Shown here piece by piece: positions 35,838 through 45,227 of a DNA stretch of 64,000 nt. Numbering within the stretch: the first letter of the stretch is position 1; the number at the start of each line of letters is the position of its first letter. The notes beneath the pieces were generated by a model. That model was not told the DNA's origin. It was given only the letters and a program-made list of their open reading frames with translations, and did not search any database. The DNA is from Prescottella equi (lineage in GTDB: Bacteria; Actinomycetota; Actinomycetes; Mycobacteriales; Mycobacteriaceae). Where the stretch lies: the NCBI RefSeq assembly GCF_002094305.1, contig NZ_LWTX01000007.1, forward strand, positions 186,001 to 250,000, in the 5' to 3' direction. Both the position numbers and the translations under genes were made by a program.

Positions 35838-35875
35838 AACAGTCTATGGTTAGCGTTGCCTAACCATAGACTGTT
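35838..35875. promoter_or_regulatory. IdeR/DtxR iron box within a 38-bp inverted repeat
   Basis: Perfect 16-bp arms (35838-35853 and 35860-35875) around a 6-nt centre. The core 35845-35863, read on the minus strand, is TTAGGCAACGCTAACCATA. This matches 14 of 19 positions of the IdeR consensus TTAGGTTAGGCTAACCTAA; the other strand matches 13. The repeat lies between the GIY-YIG gene stop and the SIP start, so at the RNA level it could also serve as that gene's terminator. Confidence 0.7.
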
Positions 35876-35891
35876 CGAGCGCCTCGCGGCG

Positions 35892-37025
35892 TCAGCGACC
35901 GTGCGGACGCGCCATCGTCAGCCGCTGCACCCAACCGTGCGCCGGCCACACCTTGAGTCCGGCCCGGTCCGGCGTGACCCGGGTGCCGACAAACGCGGAT
36001 TCGAGTTCGACGTCCCGCTCACCGGTGAACCGGAACTGCTGATCCGCGACGGCACCCACCTGGTTCCAGGACCGTGCCCGGAACACCGCACGGACGATGT
36101 TGTCGGCGAAGACGATCACCGGCAGATCAGCCACGTTGCGTGCGGCGGCACCCGCACGCCAGGGGCCACGCGCCGCCTCGTACACGTCCTCGGCGGACAG
36201 CGACGGATCCGCCGCGGCGGGAACCCGCACCAGCGCGCCCGGAACCGGCAGCTCCGGCGCCGGCAGCGCGGAGTACTGGACCGCCAACTCCTCCACCGAC
36301 ATCGCGCGCCGCTCGAGATCCGCAGGTTCGCCAGCCAGGTTGGTCAACACCGGACGGGTCGAACGACGTTCGAGCAGCCGGAGGGCGTCGGTGACGACGT
36401 GGACCGCCTCGCGCGCTTCCGCCGCCGCATCGTGAGCCGTCTCGATCCGGTGCCGCAGCACGATGTGGTCCACCGAATGTCCGGCCGCGTAGATGTCTCG
36501 GATCCGCTGGATCCACGCAGCCCGGGCCTCGTCCCGGTCGGGATCCCCCACGGCCTCCGAATCGAGCGTGCCGGCCTCGCCCAGCGCATCCCAATCGTGC
36601 GAGTAGATCTTGTTGCCACGGCCGGCGCCGACGTAGAAGATCGACCTGTCCCGGGGATCTCGCAACGCGTACACGTAGAGTCCGAGGTTCTCGACGACCC
36701 GGGGCGAGAGCGGATTCGGCGCGGGCTTCCGCTCCCGCGGCTCGGCTGTGATCACACGCATGACCGCGAGCCGGAGAGCGTCGGAAACTGCGACGCCGCC
36801 GACGGCCGGCCCCTCGAACAGGACCTCGGCCGCGTCCCGCACCGAACTGAATGTCCGTCCCGCGTTGTCGGCGAGCGCGCCCACCACCGCAGCGAACTCG
36901 GCGAGGCGCACCTTGGGATCGCTCACCACGCCACGTCCCTCGTCGTTCGTGAGGAAGTCGCGGATTCCCGGTGCTGCCAGGAGCACGAGGGTGATGTCAT
37001 CGGGAACGGTCCAGACGGTAGCCAT
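35892..37025 (-). CDS. GIY-YIG (LEM-3-like, COG3680-type) domain protein
   Basis: 377 aa. N-terminal ~105 residues are mostly helical with no recognised motif. Residues ~114-230 fit a GIY-YIG nuclease core: LYVYAL (116-121) and FYVG (130-133) followed by GAGRGNKIYSH, as in the LEM-3-like group. The C-terminal third (VIVFADNIVRAVFRARSWN, then RFRFTGERDVELE) resembles a small beta-barrel, perhaps EVE-like. Cutting of DNA or RNA is inferred only. It stands alone between divergent and convergent promoters and has no place in the mycobacterial order, so it is probably an acquired gene. Confidence 0.72.
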   Translation of the reverse strand: MATVWTVPDDITLVLLAAPGIRDFLTNDEGRGVVSDPKVRLAEFAAVVGALADNAGRTFSSVRDAAEVLFEGPAVGGVAVSDALRLAVMRVITAEPRERKPAPNPLSPRVVENLGLYVYALRDPRDRSIFYVGAGRGNKIYSHDWDALGEAGTLDSEAVGDPDRDEARAAWIQRIRDIYAAGHSVDHIVLRHRIETAHDAAAEAREAVHVVTDALRLLERRSTRPVLTNLAGEPADLERRAMSVEELAVQYSALPAPELPVPGALVRVPAAADPSLSAEDVYEAARGPWRAGAAARNVADLPVIVFADNIVRAVFRARSWNQVGAVADQQFRFTGERDVELESAFVGTRVTPDRAGLKVWPAHGWVQRLTMARPHGR

Positions 37026-37079
37026 GACGCGACTTTAGGCGATCACAGGACCCGACGCGGTCCGCCTTGTCGTCCGGCG

Positions 37080-37093
37080 ACCGGATATCCGGT
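37080..37093. promoter_or_regulatory. Palindrome ACCGGATATCCGGT (operator candidate)
   Basis: A perfect 14-bp palindrome in the 151-bp gap between the GIY-YIG gene and the HadA-like gene. A second, related palindrome lies 52 bp further on (centre to centre). Spacing near five helical turns suits cooperative binding. Confidence 0.45.
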
Positions 37094-37133
37094 TCCGGGA
37101 AGGTCTCCTGTGGCGGAAACGACACGCATCTGC

Positions 37134-37143
37134 CCGATATCGG
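37134..37143. promoter_or_regulatory. Palindrome CCGATATCGG (second operator candidate)
   Basis: A perfect 10-bp palindrome sharing the GATATC core with the site at 37080-37093. It ends 33 nt before the GTG of the HadA-like gene, within the likely promoter. Confidence 0.4.
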
Positions 37144-37176
37144 TTACCGGGAGCAAATTTCCGTCACACTCGGAGG

Positions 37177-37710
37177 GTGACCCGACCAGCGGAATCGACC
37201 GAGGAACGTGCCGCGCGCGCCGAGCGCCTGGTCGGCTACAGCTACCGCATGCCGGACTTCTACGAGGTGGGCCGCGAAAAGGTCCGCGAGTACGCGACCG
37301 CGGTGCAGAACGCCCATCCCGCCCACCACGACGAGCAGGCCGCCCGGGACCTCGGCCACAGCGCCCTCGTCGCGCCCCTGACCTTCGTGTCGGTGATCGG
37401 AATCATCGCGCAGAAGTACCTCTTCGAGCAGATCGTGCCCGGGTTCGACCTCAGCCAGATTCTGCAGACGGACCAGAAACTGGTGTTCCATCGGCCGATC
37501 CGGGCCGGGGACCGCCTCACCGTCGACGTCTCGCTGGAGTCGTTCCGGCAGACGGCCGGTAGCGACATCATCGTCACGAAGAACGAGGTCTGCGACGATG
37601 CAGGTGTACCGGTCGTGACCACCCTGACCACGCTGGTGGGCCGTACCGGCGACACATCCGATCCCCTTCGGATTCAGCGCATCAAGGACGTGATGATGCG
37701 CGAGGCCTGA
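37177..37710 (+). CDS. HadA/HadC-like (3R)-hydroxyacyl dehydratase subunit
   Basis: 177 aa, GTG start. MaoC-like dehydratase N domain: YRMPDFYEVGREKVREYATAVQN and LGHSALVAPLTFVSVIG match the FAS1-like dehydratase of mycolate actinomycetes. QTDQKLVFHRPIRAGDRLTVDV and SDIIVTKNEV follow. HadA and HadC are the substrate-binding partners of the catalytic hot-dog subunit HadB in mycolic-acid elongation; no hadB lies here, so this is a stand-alone paralogue. Two GATATC palindromes precede it. Confidence 0.82.
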   Translation: MTRPAESTEERAARAERLVGYSYRMPDFYEVGREKVREYATAVQNAHPAHHDEQAARDLGHSALVAPLTFVSVIGIIAQKYLFEQIVPGFDLSQILQTDQKLVFHRPIRAGDRLTVDVSLESFRQTAGSDIIVTKNEVCDDAGVPVVTTLTTLVGRTGDTSDPLRIQRIKDVMMREA

Positions 37711-37721
37711 TCGACCGGGGA

Positions 37722-38843
37722 TCAGCCGCGCCGGAACCACCCCGATTCGTCGGAGCCGACGAATCCGTCCAACTCGAGCACCGGCAGCACTGCCCGCACC
37801 CGCTCGATCGTGACCCCTGATTCCTCCGACAGTTCGCGGGTGCTGCACGTTCCGGCGGCCGGCAGTGCCTCGTAGACGGTCGCCGCGTCACCCTGGAGAA
37901 CGTCCAGCGCGCGGGCCGGCCCGAGACCCTCGCCATCGACGCCGATCGGACCGGCCTCCTCGACGACGTCCGCGGCGCTCGAGACCAGCCGCGCCTCACC
38001 TTCCCGAATCATCCGATGGCATCCCGTCGATGCCGCCGACGTCACCGGGCCCGGCACCGCGAGCACCGGCCGGCCCAGTCGCCGCCCCCACGTCGCCGTG
38101 TTCCGGGCTCCGCTGCGCCAGCCCGCCTCGACCACGACGACCGCCTCGGACAGCCCGGCCACCAACCGATTTCGGGCCAGGAACCGGTACCGCGCGGGCG
38201 AGGTCCCCGGCGGGTACTCGCTGATCACCGCACCGTCGCGGGCGATCTGCTGCAGCAGCCGCCCGTGGCCGGCCGGATAGGCGCGGTCGACGCCACACGC
38301 CAGCACCGCGACGGTCAGCCCGCCCACGCCGAGCGCCGCCCGATGCGCCGCCGCATCGACCCCGAATGCCGCGCCGGACACGATCGTCCAGCCGTCGGCT
38401 GCGAGGTCACCGACGATCTCGGCGGTCACATGCTCCCCGTAGGAGCTGGCCGCGCGGGTACCCACCACCGCGACCGACCGCGCCGCCAACTCGTCGACCG
38501 ACGTGTCGCCGAGAACCCACAGCGCCAACGGTGCACCGTCGTCGCGACCGGACCCGAGCGCGTCGAAGGCGAGCAGTCGCCAGCGCGGCCACTCGTCGTC
38601 GTCCGGGGTCACGAGTCGCCCGCCCATCGACCGCAGCAGGTCCAGGTCGCGGGCGGCGGTGTCGAGATGCGCCCGCGCCGACGTCCGCCGGTCCAGGAAG
38701 CTCGACAAATCCCGCTCCCGCACCGCCCGCGCGGCGTCCACCGGTCCCACCGCAGCCGCGAGCTGGGCCAGCGGCGGGCACGCCCCCTGCACCACCTTCG
38801 ACAGATAGGCCCAGGCCAGCAGCCGCGGATCGTGCCCCGTCAC
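37722..38843 (-). CDS. dprA: DNA processing protein DprA
   Basis: 373 aa; GTG 38843 overlaps the comM stop (GTGA). Rossmann core with SVAVVGTRAASSYGEHVTAE, SGAAFGVDAAAHRAAL, SEYPPGTSPARYRFLARNRLVAGLSEAVVVVEA and a C-terminal winged-helix-like part (CSTRELSEESGVTIERVRAV). DprA loads RecA on incoming single-stranded DNA. It sits in the yraN-comM-dprA operon as in mycobacteria. Confidence 0.94.
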   Translation of the reverse strand: MTGHDPRLLAWAYLSKVVQGACPPLAQLAAAVGPVDAARAVRERDLSSFLDRRTSARAHLDTAARDLDLLRSMGGRLVTPDDDEWPRWRLLAFDALGSGRDDGAPLALWVLGDTSVDELAARSVAVVGTRAASSYGEHVTAEIVGDLAADGWTIVSGAAFGVDAAAHRAALGVGGLTVAVLACGVDRAYPAGHGRLLQQIARDGAVISEYPPGTSPARYRFLARNRLVAGLSEAVVVVEAGWRSGARNTATWGRRLGRPVLAVPGPVTSAASTGCHRMIREGEARLVSSAADVVEEAGPIGVDGEGLGPARALDVLQGDAATVYEALPAAGTCSTRELSEESGVTIERVRAVLPVLELDGFVGSDESGWFRRG

Positions 38844-40348
38844 GAGGCGCCTCGATCCCGGAATTCGAGCGCCGTCGTGACCTGATCGGTCCCCGGCGTC
38901 TCGAGACCGGCGAGATCGGCGAGCGTCCAGGCGACGCGCAGTGCCCGGTCCGCGCCACGGGCGGTGATCACGCCCTTGCTCAGCAATCGTTCGAGAGGCG
39001 CGACGGACTCGCGGGGCAACCGGAACCGCTGCCGCAGCGCCGGCCCCGGTACCTCCGCGTTGGTGCGCCACCCGTACGGCCGCCAGCGTTCGGTGGCGGC
39101 CTGCCGGGCAGCGGCGACGCGTCCCCGCACCGCCTCCGTGCTCTCGCCCACCTCGTCCATCAGTGCCCCGGTGGCGACCCCCTTCATCCGGATCCGCAGG
39201 TCCACGCGGTCGAGCAGCGGGCCCGACAACCGACCCAGGTAGCGGCGACGTATCGTCGGCGGGCAGATGCAGTCGACCTCCCTCGCCGGGGCACACGGGC
39301 ACGGGTTGGCCGCGAGGACCAACTGGAACCGCGCGGGGTAGCGGGCGACGCCGTCGCGTCGCGCGATCCGCACCTCGCCGTCCTCGAGCGGTGTTCGCAA
39401 TGCCTCGAGTGCCTTGGTTCCCATCTCGGCGCACTCGTCGAGGAAGAGAATTCCGCGGTGTGCACGGCTGACGGCGCCGGGCTTGGCCATTCCGCTGCCA
39501 CCGCCGACGAGTGCGCTCACCGACGACGTGTGGTGGGGCGCGATGAACGGCGGCTCCGTGACGAGCGGTCGGTCCGAGGTCAGCAGCCCCGCGACCGAGT
39601 GAATCGCCGTGACCTCCAACGCCTCCGGGTCCGACAGCGGTGGCAGGATGCCGGGCAGCCGCTGCGCCAGCATCGTCTTTCCGATCCCGGGCGGTCCGGT
39701 CAGCATCAGGTGGTGCGCTCCGGCGGCCGCGACCTCGACGGCCCAGCGCGCGTCCGGCTGACCGACCACTTCGCTGAGATCTCCTCGCGCCGCGCCGGTT
39801 CCCGCATCGAACGGCTCCGGGGCCGCCAACTGGCTCTTCCCCTGCAGCCACTCGGTGACCGCGGTCAGGTGATCCGCACCCCACACCTCGATCCCGTCGA
39901 CCAGCCCGGCCTCGGACAGCGCGGGTAGTGGCACCACCACCGCCGGCCAGCCCGCCTTCTTCGCAGCAAGCACCGCCGGTAGCACGCCGCGCACCGTCCG
40001 CAGCCGCCCGTCGAGTGCGAGTTCGCCCAGCAGCACCGTCTTTTCGAGGCGCTTACGTGGAATCTGACGCGCCGCGTCGAGCACCGCGCACGCCAACGCC
40101 AGGTCGTACACGCTTCCGACCTTCGGCAGGGTCGCCGGCGACAACGCGAGCGTCACACGCGATTCCGGCCACTTCGCGCCCGAGTTCGTGACCGCGGCCC
40201 GCACGCGATCGCGCGACTCCTGCAGCGCCGTGTCCGGCAATCCGACGAGATGCACCCCCGGCAGCCCGCGTCCGATGTCCGCCTCGATCTCCACGATCTG
40301 GCCGTCGACGCCGGTGACGGCGACCGAGTGGGCGCGACCGAGTGCCAT
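38840..40348 (-). CDS. comM: ComM-like AAA+ ATPase (Mg-chelatase family)
   Basis: 502 aa from ATG 40348, overlapping the yraN stop (TGATG). N-terminal Lon-like domain (ALGRAHSVAVTGVDGQIVEIE), Walker A TGPPGIGKTMLAQRLPG, Walker B GILFLDECAEM, and the C-terminal Mg_chelatase_C part. A zinc-finger-like CPCAPAREVDCICPP lies after the sensor. ComM helps branch migration during integration of transformed DNA. Confidence 0.94.
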   Translation of the reverse strand: MALGRAHSVAVTGVDGQIVEIEADIGRGLPGVHLVGLPDTALQESRDRVRAAVTNSGAKWPESRVTLALSPATLPKVGSVYDLALACAVLDAARQIPRKRLEKTVLLGELALDGRLRTVRGVLPAVLAAKKAGWPAVVVPLPALSEAGLVDGIEVWGADHLTAVTEWLQGKSQLAAPEPFDAGTGAARGDLSEVVGQPDARWAVEVAAAGAHHLMLTGPPGIGKTMLAQRLPGILPPLSDPEALEVTAIHSVAGLLTSDRPLVTEPPFIAPHHTSSVSALVGGGSGMAKPGAVSRAHRGILFLDECAEMGTKALEALRTPLEDGEVRIARRDGVARYPARFQLVLAANPCPCAPAREVDCICPPTIRRRYLGRLSGPLLDRVDLRIRMKGVATGALMDEVGESTEAVRGRVAAARQAATERWRPYGWRTNAEVPGPALRQRFRLPRESVAPLERLLSKGVITARGADRALRVAWTLADLAGLETPGTDQVTTALEFRDRGAS

Positions 40349-40704
40349 CAGAACACTGCCGGCAGGTGCGTGACGGCGGGCTCGCGTCGACGATCGACGA
40401 GGACTGCGACCACGTCGAACCGTACGTGCGGCCAATGCCGATCCGAATCGGCGAGCCAACGCTGGGCCAGCATCCGGATGCGCCGTTGCTTGGCGTACGT
40501 CACCGCTTCCGCCGGGCTGCCGAAGCCCAGGCCCGAACGCGTCTTCACCTCCACGAACACGATGGTGTCGCCGTCCACCGCAACCAGATCCAATTCGCCG
40601 TGGCGGCACCGCCAGTTGCGGTCGAGGATCCGCATGCCGGCCGCGGTCAGTGCCGACGCCGCCAGTTCCTCCCCCATCGCGCCCAGCGCGAGATTACGTG
40701 CCAT
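40348..40704 (-). CDS. yraN: YraN/UPF0102 family nuclease-fold protein
   Basis: 118 aa. RecB-like nuclease core: GEELAASALTAAGM, then RHGELDLVAVDGDTIVFVEVKTR (E, D and ExK positions intact). Suspected DNA-processing role from its constant link to comM and dprA; the biochemical function is not firmly known. It is the first gene of the three-gene operon. Confidence 0.9.
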   Translation of the reverse strand: MARNLALGAMGEELAASALTAAGMRILDRNWRCRHGELDLVAVDGDTIVFVEVKTRSGLGFGSPAEAVTYAKQRRIRMLAQRWLADSDRHWPHVRFDVVAVLVDRRREPAVTHLPAVF

Positions 40705-40870
40705 CCGGGTATCCCCCTCACACGGCCGGAACCTCCCGCCGGTGAAGCCGACTGTGCCCGCTCACGCCCACACCCCTCGAAGCCCGAACTGGGCGAACAC
40801 GATTGCCCTGTGGATGGACGAGGAGCTGTGGAAGAACGGAAGCACCGGGGCGGCGTTCCCCGAAACCGCG

Positions 40871-40903
40871 GAGGCCGCGCCCCCGTTCGGGGTGCGCGGC
40901 CTC
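40871..40903 (-). terminator. Hairpin after the DUF2469 gene
   Basis: A 10-bp perfect outer stem (40871-40880 with 40894-40903), then a one-base bulge and a four-bp inner stem around a GTTC loop. It starts 15 nt after the DUF2469 stop, with a short T-run (GGTTTCG) beyond. The rest of the 213-bp gap holds the yraN promoter. Confidence 0.65.
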
Positions 40904-40917
40904 CGGCAGCTCTCGGT

Positions 40918-41235
40918 CTAACCCAGGCCGTTGTCCGGCAGCCTGAGGTCGGACTTCTCCAGTTCTTCGATGTTCACATCCTTGAACGTGATCACTCGCA
41001 CGTACTTCACGAACCGGGCCGGCCGGTACATGTCCCACACCCACGCGTCGGACATCCGCACCTCGAAGTAGATCTCGCCGTCGGCGCTGTGCGGCAGCAG
41101 TTCCACAGAGTTCGCGAGATAGAACCGGCGCTCGGTCTCCACGACGTACGAGAACTGTCCGACGATGTCCCGGTACTCGCGGTACAGCGACAGTTCCATC
41201 TCGGTTTCGTACTTCTCGAGATCCTCGGCACTCAT
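40918..41235 (-). CDS. DUF2469 protein (Rv2901c-like)
   Basis: 105 aa, acidic N-terminus MSAEDLEKYETEMELSLYREYRDIVGQFSYVVETERR followed by VWDMYRPARFVKYVRVITFKDVN. Highly conserved in actinobacteria, between rnhB and yraN in this order; function unknown. No membrane segment or signal. Confidence 0.92.
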   Translation of the reverse strand: MSAEDLEKYETEMELSLYREYRDIVGQFSYVVETERRFYLANSVELLPHSADGEIYFEVRMSDAWVWDMYRPARFVKYVRVITFKDVNIEELEKSDLRLPDNGLG

Positions 41236-41283
41236 CGGCCTCGACGTCCTCCTGCGTTGTTGTGAACACTCATCATCTCGTAC

Positions 41284-41976
41284 CTAGCCCGTCGCACCGA
41301 ATGCGCGGCCCTCCGCCGACTCGAAGGCGCGGCTCGCCGCGGCTACGTTCGCGTAGGACATCCGATGCTCACGGCACGGGCCCAGCTCGTTCAGGGCCGC
41401 GGTGTGCACTGCGGTGCTGTAGCCCTTGTGCCCGGCGAACCCGTAGCCGGGCAGTTCGTCGTCGAGCGCGACCATCGTGCGGTCGCGGCTCACCTTGGCG
41501 AGGACGCTGGCGGCGGCGATGCACGCGGCCGACGCGTCGCCGCCGATCACGGGCAGCGACGGCGCGGGCAACCCCGGCACCCGGAAGCCGTCGGTGAGGA
41601 CGTAGCCCGGCGCGACGGTCAGCCCCGCCACGGCGCGACGCATCCCCTCGATGTTCGCGACGTGCACGCCGATGCGGTCGACCTCCGCGGCCGGGATCTC
41701 CACGACGCTCCAGGCGAGCGCCAGGCGCTTGATCACCGGGAACAGCTCGTCCCGGACCTTCTCGGTGAGCTTCTTCGAATCGTCGAGTCGGGCCAGCGCC
41801 GCATGCGGCTTGGAGCCGAGGACGCACGCGGCGACCACGAGCGGTCCGGCGCACGCGCCCCGGCCGGCCTCGTCGACGCCGGCGACCGGCCCGAGCCCGC
41901 TCCGGACCAGCGCAGACTCCATCGTCCGCAAGCCGGACGCTCTGCGAATGACGGTTCTCGGTGGCCAGGTACTCAC
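41284..41976 (-). CDS. rnhB: Ribonuclease HII
   Basis: 230 aa from GTG 41976 ([12 protein letters not shown]), overlapping the lepB stop (GTGA). Catalytic acids: [17 protein letters not shown] (D and E), LDDSKKL, and [23 protein letters not shown]. It removes RNA from RNA-DNA hybrids and single ribonucleotides. The extension of the frame to 42012 is inside lepB and rejected. Confidence 0.95.
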   Translation of the reverse strand: MSTWPPRTVIRRASGLRTMESALVRSGLGPVAGVDEAGRGACAGPLVVAACVLGSKPHAALARLDDSKKLTEKVRDELFPVIKRLALAWSVVEIPAAEVDRIGVHVANIEGMRRAVAGLTVAPGYVLTDGFRVPGLPAPSLPVIGGDASAACIAAASVLAKVSRDRTMVALDDELPGYGFAGHKGYSTAVHTAALNELGPCREHRMSYANVAAASRAFESAEGRAFGATG

Positions 41977-42773
41977 TGCTGCTGGATGTCGGGAGACGAG
42001 ATCGATCCCCACCGGCCCGGGGGCAGGACGATGAAGGTCGCCTTACCGATCACATTGTCCACCGGAATCGTGCCCTGCATCTCGTCGGAGACGTGGTACC
42101 GCGAATCCGCGGAATTGCTGCGGTTGTCGCCCATCACCCACAGGTGCCCCTCGGGAACCGTGACGGGTCCGAAGCAGCGTCCGGACTTCACGGCGGTGTC
42201 ACACGTCTGCACGCCGGGGATGAAGGGGAAGTCCATCGTGATGTACGGCTCGTCGAGCGGCTTTCCGTCGACCAGGACACGGCCCTGGTCGTCGCAGCAC
42301 TCGACGGTCTGCCCACCCGTCGCGATGACGCGTTTGACGAGATCGTTCTCGTCCGGCGGCACGACACCGACGAGCGAGCCGACCTCCTGCAGACCGCGGA
42401 CCACCACATTGTCCGAGCGTGTCGACGAATATCCCTCGGACCACGACTCCGGGCCGCGGAAGACCACGACGTCGCCGGGCTTCGGGTCGCCGAATCGGTA
42501 ACTGATCTTCTCGACGACGATGCGGTCACCGGTGCACCCGGGGCAACCGTGCAGCGTCGGCTCCATCGACTCGGACGGAATGAGGTAGACCCGGGCGATG
42601 AACGTCTGCAGCAGGAAACTCAACAGCAAGGCGACGACGATGAGGATCGGGATCTCACGCCAGAACGATCGAGGTTTCTTGTCCTTCCCCCTGCGCCTGC
42701 GGGACCGTCCCCCGGTCTGCTCCTGCTCGGTCTCGTCCGGCGTCACGTCCGGGTCCTGCGGTGCATCTGCCAC
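41973..42773 (-). CDS. lepB: Signal peptidase I
   Basis: 266 aa, GTG start. A basic, acidic-rich N-terminal tail, one membrane anchor ([20 protein letters not shown]), then box [13 protein letters not shown] with the catalytic serine. The Lys-containing box is [14 protein letters not shown] and box E is [13 protein letters not shown]. It cleaves Sec and Tat signal peptides at the outer face. It follows rplS by 70 nt, as in mycobacteria. Confidence 0.95.
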   Translation of the reverse strand: MADAPQDPDVTPDETEQEQTGGRSRRRRGKDKKPRSFWREIPILIVVALLLSFLLQTFIARVYLIPSESMEPTLHGCPGCTGDRIVVEKISYRFGDPKPGDVVVFRGPESWSEGYSSTRSDNVVVRGLQEVGSLVGVVPPDENDLVKRVIATGGQTVECCDDQGRVLVDGKPLDEPYITMDFPFIPGVQTCDTAVKSGRCFGPVTVPEGHLWVMGDNRSNSADSRYHVSDEMQGTIPVDNVIGKATFIVLPPGRWGSISSPDIQQQ

Positions 42774-42843
42774 GGAGACAGATTAGCCCGACACCGCGTG
42801 AAAACGGTGCCGGGCCAATCGAAGAAGCTCGGAGCGTCGAAGC

Positions 42844-43185
42844 TCAGCGCTTTTCCTTGATCTTCGCAGCCTTGCCGCGGAGGTCGCGCAGGTAGTACAG
42901 CTTGGCGCGACGGACGTCACCGCGGGTGAGGACCTCGATCTGAGCCAGGTTGGGGCTGTGGACCGGGAAGGTGCGCTCGACGCCGACGCCGAACGAGACC
43001 TTGCGGACCGTGAAGGTCTCGCGCACGCCGCCACCCTGGCGACGGATCACGACACCCTTGAAGACCTGCACGCGCTCCTTCGAGCCCTCGATAACCTTGA
43101 CGTGCACGTTCAGGGTGTCACCGGGACGGAACTCCGGAATGTCGTCGCGGAGGGACTTGGCGTCCAGGAAGTCCAAGGTGTTCAT
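42844..43185 (-). CDS. rplS: 50S ribosomal protein L19
   Basis: 113 aa. Signature: [49 protein letters not shown] split here as [13 protein letters not shown] and [12 protein letters not shown]. It lies at the 30S-50S interface. Upstream 73 bp hold its promoter, after the end of the membrane-protein gene. Confidence 0.97.
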   Translation of the reverse strand: MNTLDFLDAKSLRDDIPEFRPGDTLNVHVKVIEGSKERVQVFKGVVIRRQGGGVRETFTVRKVSFGVGVERTFPVHSPNLAQIEVLTRGDVRRAKLYYLRDLRGKAAKIKEKR

Positions 43186-43258
43186 GGGTGTTCCATCCTT
43201 GCGTTTTCGCAGGAGCAGAGGAACCGAGCGGCGGTGGCTCGACTGGTTCGTGCTCGGA

Positions 43259-44143
43259 TCAGGTTGAGTCGCCCTCGACAGGCAACCCGACCATTGTGCC
43301 AGACGTCCCGGCGTGCGCGGAAATCGGCGCGGGTGCCGCCTGCACGATCCGTTCCAGCTCCTCCTCGGTCGCCGTCAGTGCGTGCTCGACGCTGGGTTTG
43401 CCCGCGACGAGATCCTGCACGTAGATCTTGGCGCGGATCATCGGCCGCCGGAACCGCTTCTCCCGTTCGATCGCGCGTCGCATGCGACGCGGCCTCGACA
43501 CGTACCGCCATCTCGCCCACGGCGCACCCGGCCGGCTCAGCCGGATCGCGCCGACCAGCAGGATCGGGAAGACGAACATCCCCACCAGACCGGTCCAGAT
43601 CTTGCCCTTGGCGATGACGATCGCGGCGAGGCCGAGGTTGACGACGACGAGTCCGACGAGTGCGGCCCGGACGGCGAGGTGTGGATTCTCGCGCCACTCG
43701 GTGATGTCGAGCAGCTCCAGTGGCTGGAACCCGAGCAGCAGCAGACCGGTGACGGCGAGCGCGACGAAGACGGCGTCCACCGACGCCCGTCCCTGATCGG
43801 ACCAGTACACGTCCTTGAGATAGAAGATCAGCGCGAACTCGTCGAGCACCAGCGCGGAGCCGATCCCGAAGAAGGTCGCCAGCACCGCCCCGGCGCCCTG
43901 CGACGCGTTCTCGTACACCGCGATCAGGGCGATCCCGGACGCGAACATCGTCACGACCCCGAACACGACGTGGTGGATGTGATGGCCGCCGGGAGTGATG
44001 TTCCCCGGCCACCAGCGCACCTCGGCCCGGATCATCCGCACGCTGATCCGGATGAAGACGAAGGCGAGCAGGAAGCCGACCAGAAAGAAGAGCAGCGGAA
44101 GGCGTCCGTTCGCGACGATCTCCCGATCCAGCCAGTGCTCCAT
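43259..44143 (-). CDS. Polytopic membrane protein with HHIHH motif, partner of FGE
   Basis: 294 aa from ATG 44143, overlapping the FGE stop (TGATG). About six membrane helices over residues ~15-210; just before the second comes [11 protein letters not shown], a cluster of four histidines, and in the third [11 protein letters not shown] places acids in the membrane. The C-terminal ~85 residues are cytoplasmic, basic ([18 protein letters not shown]) then acidic. I do not recognise the family. The histidines and acids could bind a metal; FGE itself needs copper, so metal supply is one guess. Membrane-enzyme activity is another. Confidence 0.75.
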   Translation of the reverse strand: MEHWLDREIVANGRLPLLFFLVGFLLAFVFIRISVRMIRAEVRWWPGNITPGGHHIHHVVFGVVTMFASGIALIAVYENASQGAGAVLATFFGIGSALVLDEFALIFYLKDVYWSDQGRASVDAVFVALAVTGLLLLGFQPLELLDITEWRENPHLAVRAALVGLVVVNLGLAAIVIAKGKIWTGLVGMFVFPILLVGAIRLSRPGAPWARWRYVSRPRRMRRAIEREKRFRRPMIRAKIYVQDLVAGKPSVEHALTATEEELERIVQAAPAPISAHAGTSGTMVGLPVEGDST

Positions 44144-45117
44144 CAGGACGGTCCGGGTCCGCGGACGATGCACCGGAAGCCGATGTGGCAGGTCGACGTC
44201 TCCTCGGTCTCGCCCTGACGCGCGGCGGGCCGGTAGCGCAGGCAGTAGTTGGGGGCGCACAGGTGCGAGCCGCCCTTGATCACGCGCCGCGGGTACGCCT
44301 CGCCGGCCTGCACCTCACCGATCTCGACCCGCGGATTGCGGGGAATGCAGCACGACGACGCGGGTGCCACGTTCTTGCCCGACGCACCGTGGTCGGCGGT
44401 GTGGAAGTCGGTGGTCCACTCCCACACGTTGCCCGCGACGTCGACGAGGCCGTAGCCGTTGGGCCGGAACGTCCCGACCGGTGACGTGCCGACGAAACCG
44501 TCCTCGGCGAGGTTCTGCCACGGGAACTGTCCCTGCCACGTGTTGGCCTGGTGCCGGCCGTCGGGAGTGAACTCGTCGCCCCACACGAACGTCTTTCGGT
44601 CGAGACCGCCGCGGGCCGCGAACTCCCACTCGGCCTCGGTGGGCAGTGTCTTGCCCGCCCACGCGGCATACGCCTGCGCGTCGGAGTACGAGACGTGGGT
44701 GACGGGATGCCGCTCGCGGCCCCCGACGTTGCTGCCCGGGCCTTCGGGGTGGCGCCAGTCCGCCCCCGGCACCCACGACCACCACTGCTGGTAGTCGTCG
44801 AGCGACACCGGTTGCGCGGGCGGGGTGAAGACGAGTGAACCGGGGACGAGCAGCGCGGGATCGGCGTCGGGGTAGTCGGCAGGGTCGGGCGCGGTCTCCG
44901 CGGTCGTGACGTGACCGGTCGCCTTCACGAACCGCCGGAACTCGGCCACCGTCACCTGATGGGTGTCCATCCAGAAACCGTCCACACCGACCTCGTGGAC
45001 GGGGCGCTCCTCCGGATAGAAGTCCTCGGAGCCCATCCAGAACGTTCCCCCGGGAACCCACACCATGTTCTTCGGCGCGCGGGACGGATCAGTGCCCACA
45101 GATGCGATCGGCTGCAT
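44143..45117 (-). CDS. Formylglycine-generating enzyme (SUMF1/EgtB fold)
   Basis: 324 aa. FGE-sulfatase fold from [20 protein letters not shown] to [27 protein letters not shown] and HIGFRC. The copper-binding catalytic cysteines are present in [15 protein letters not shown] (C287 and C292), so it is a true FGE rather than an EgtB or kinase-linked paralogue. It oxidises the Cys of CxPxR in type I sulfatases to formylglycine. No sulfatase is in the window. No signal peptide. Co-transcribed with the HHIHH membrane protein. Confidence 0.92.
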   Translation of the reverse strand: MQPIASVGTDPSRAPKNMVWVPGGTFWMGSEDFYPEERPVHEVGVDGFWMDTHQVTVAEFRRFVKATGHVTTAETAPDPADYPDADPALLVPGSLVFTPPAQPVSLDDYQQWWSWVPGADWRHPEGPGSNVGGRERHPVTHVSYSDAQAYAAWAGKTLPTEAEWEFAARGGLDRKTFVWGDEFTPDGRHQANTWQGQFPWQNLAEDGFVGTSPVGTFRPNGYGLVDVAGNVWEWTTDFHTADHGASGKNVAPASSCCIPRNPRVEIGEVQAGEAYPRRVIKGGSHLCAPNYCLRYRPAARQGETEETSTCHIGFRCIVRGPGPS

Positions 45118-45227
45118 GGTTCACGAGCATTCCACCTGCGGGTGCGTCACGAAAGCCGGAGCGGGATCCGGCGTTTCACCCGTCGAGGGTGGGGCGCGTC
45201 CACATCCGGTGCTGCGATCATCCCGTC

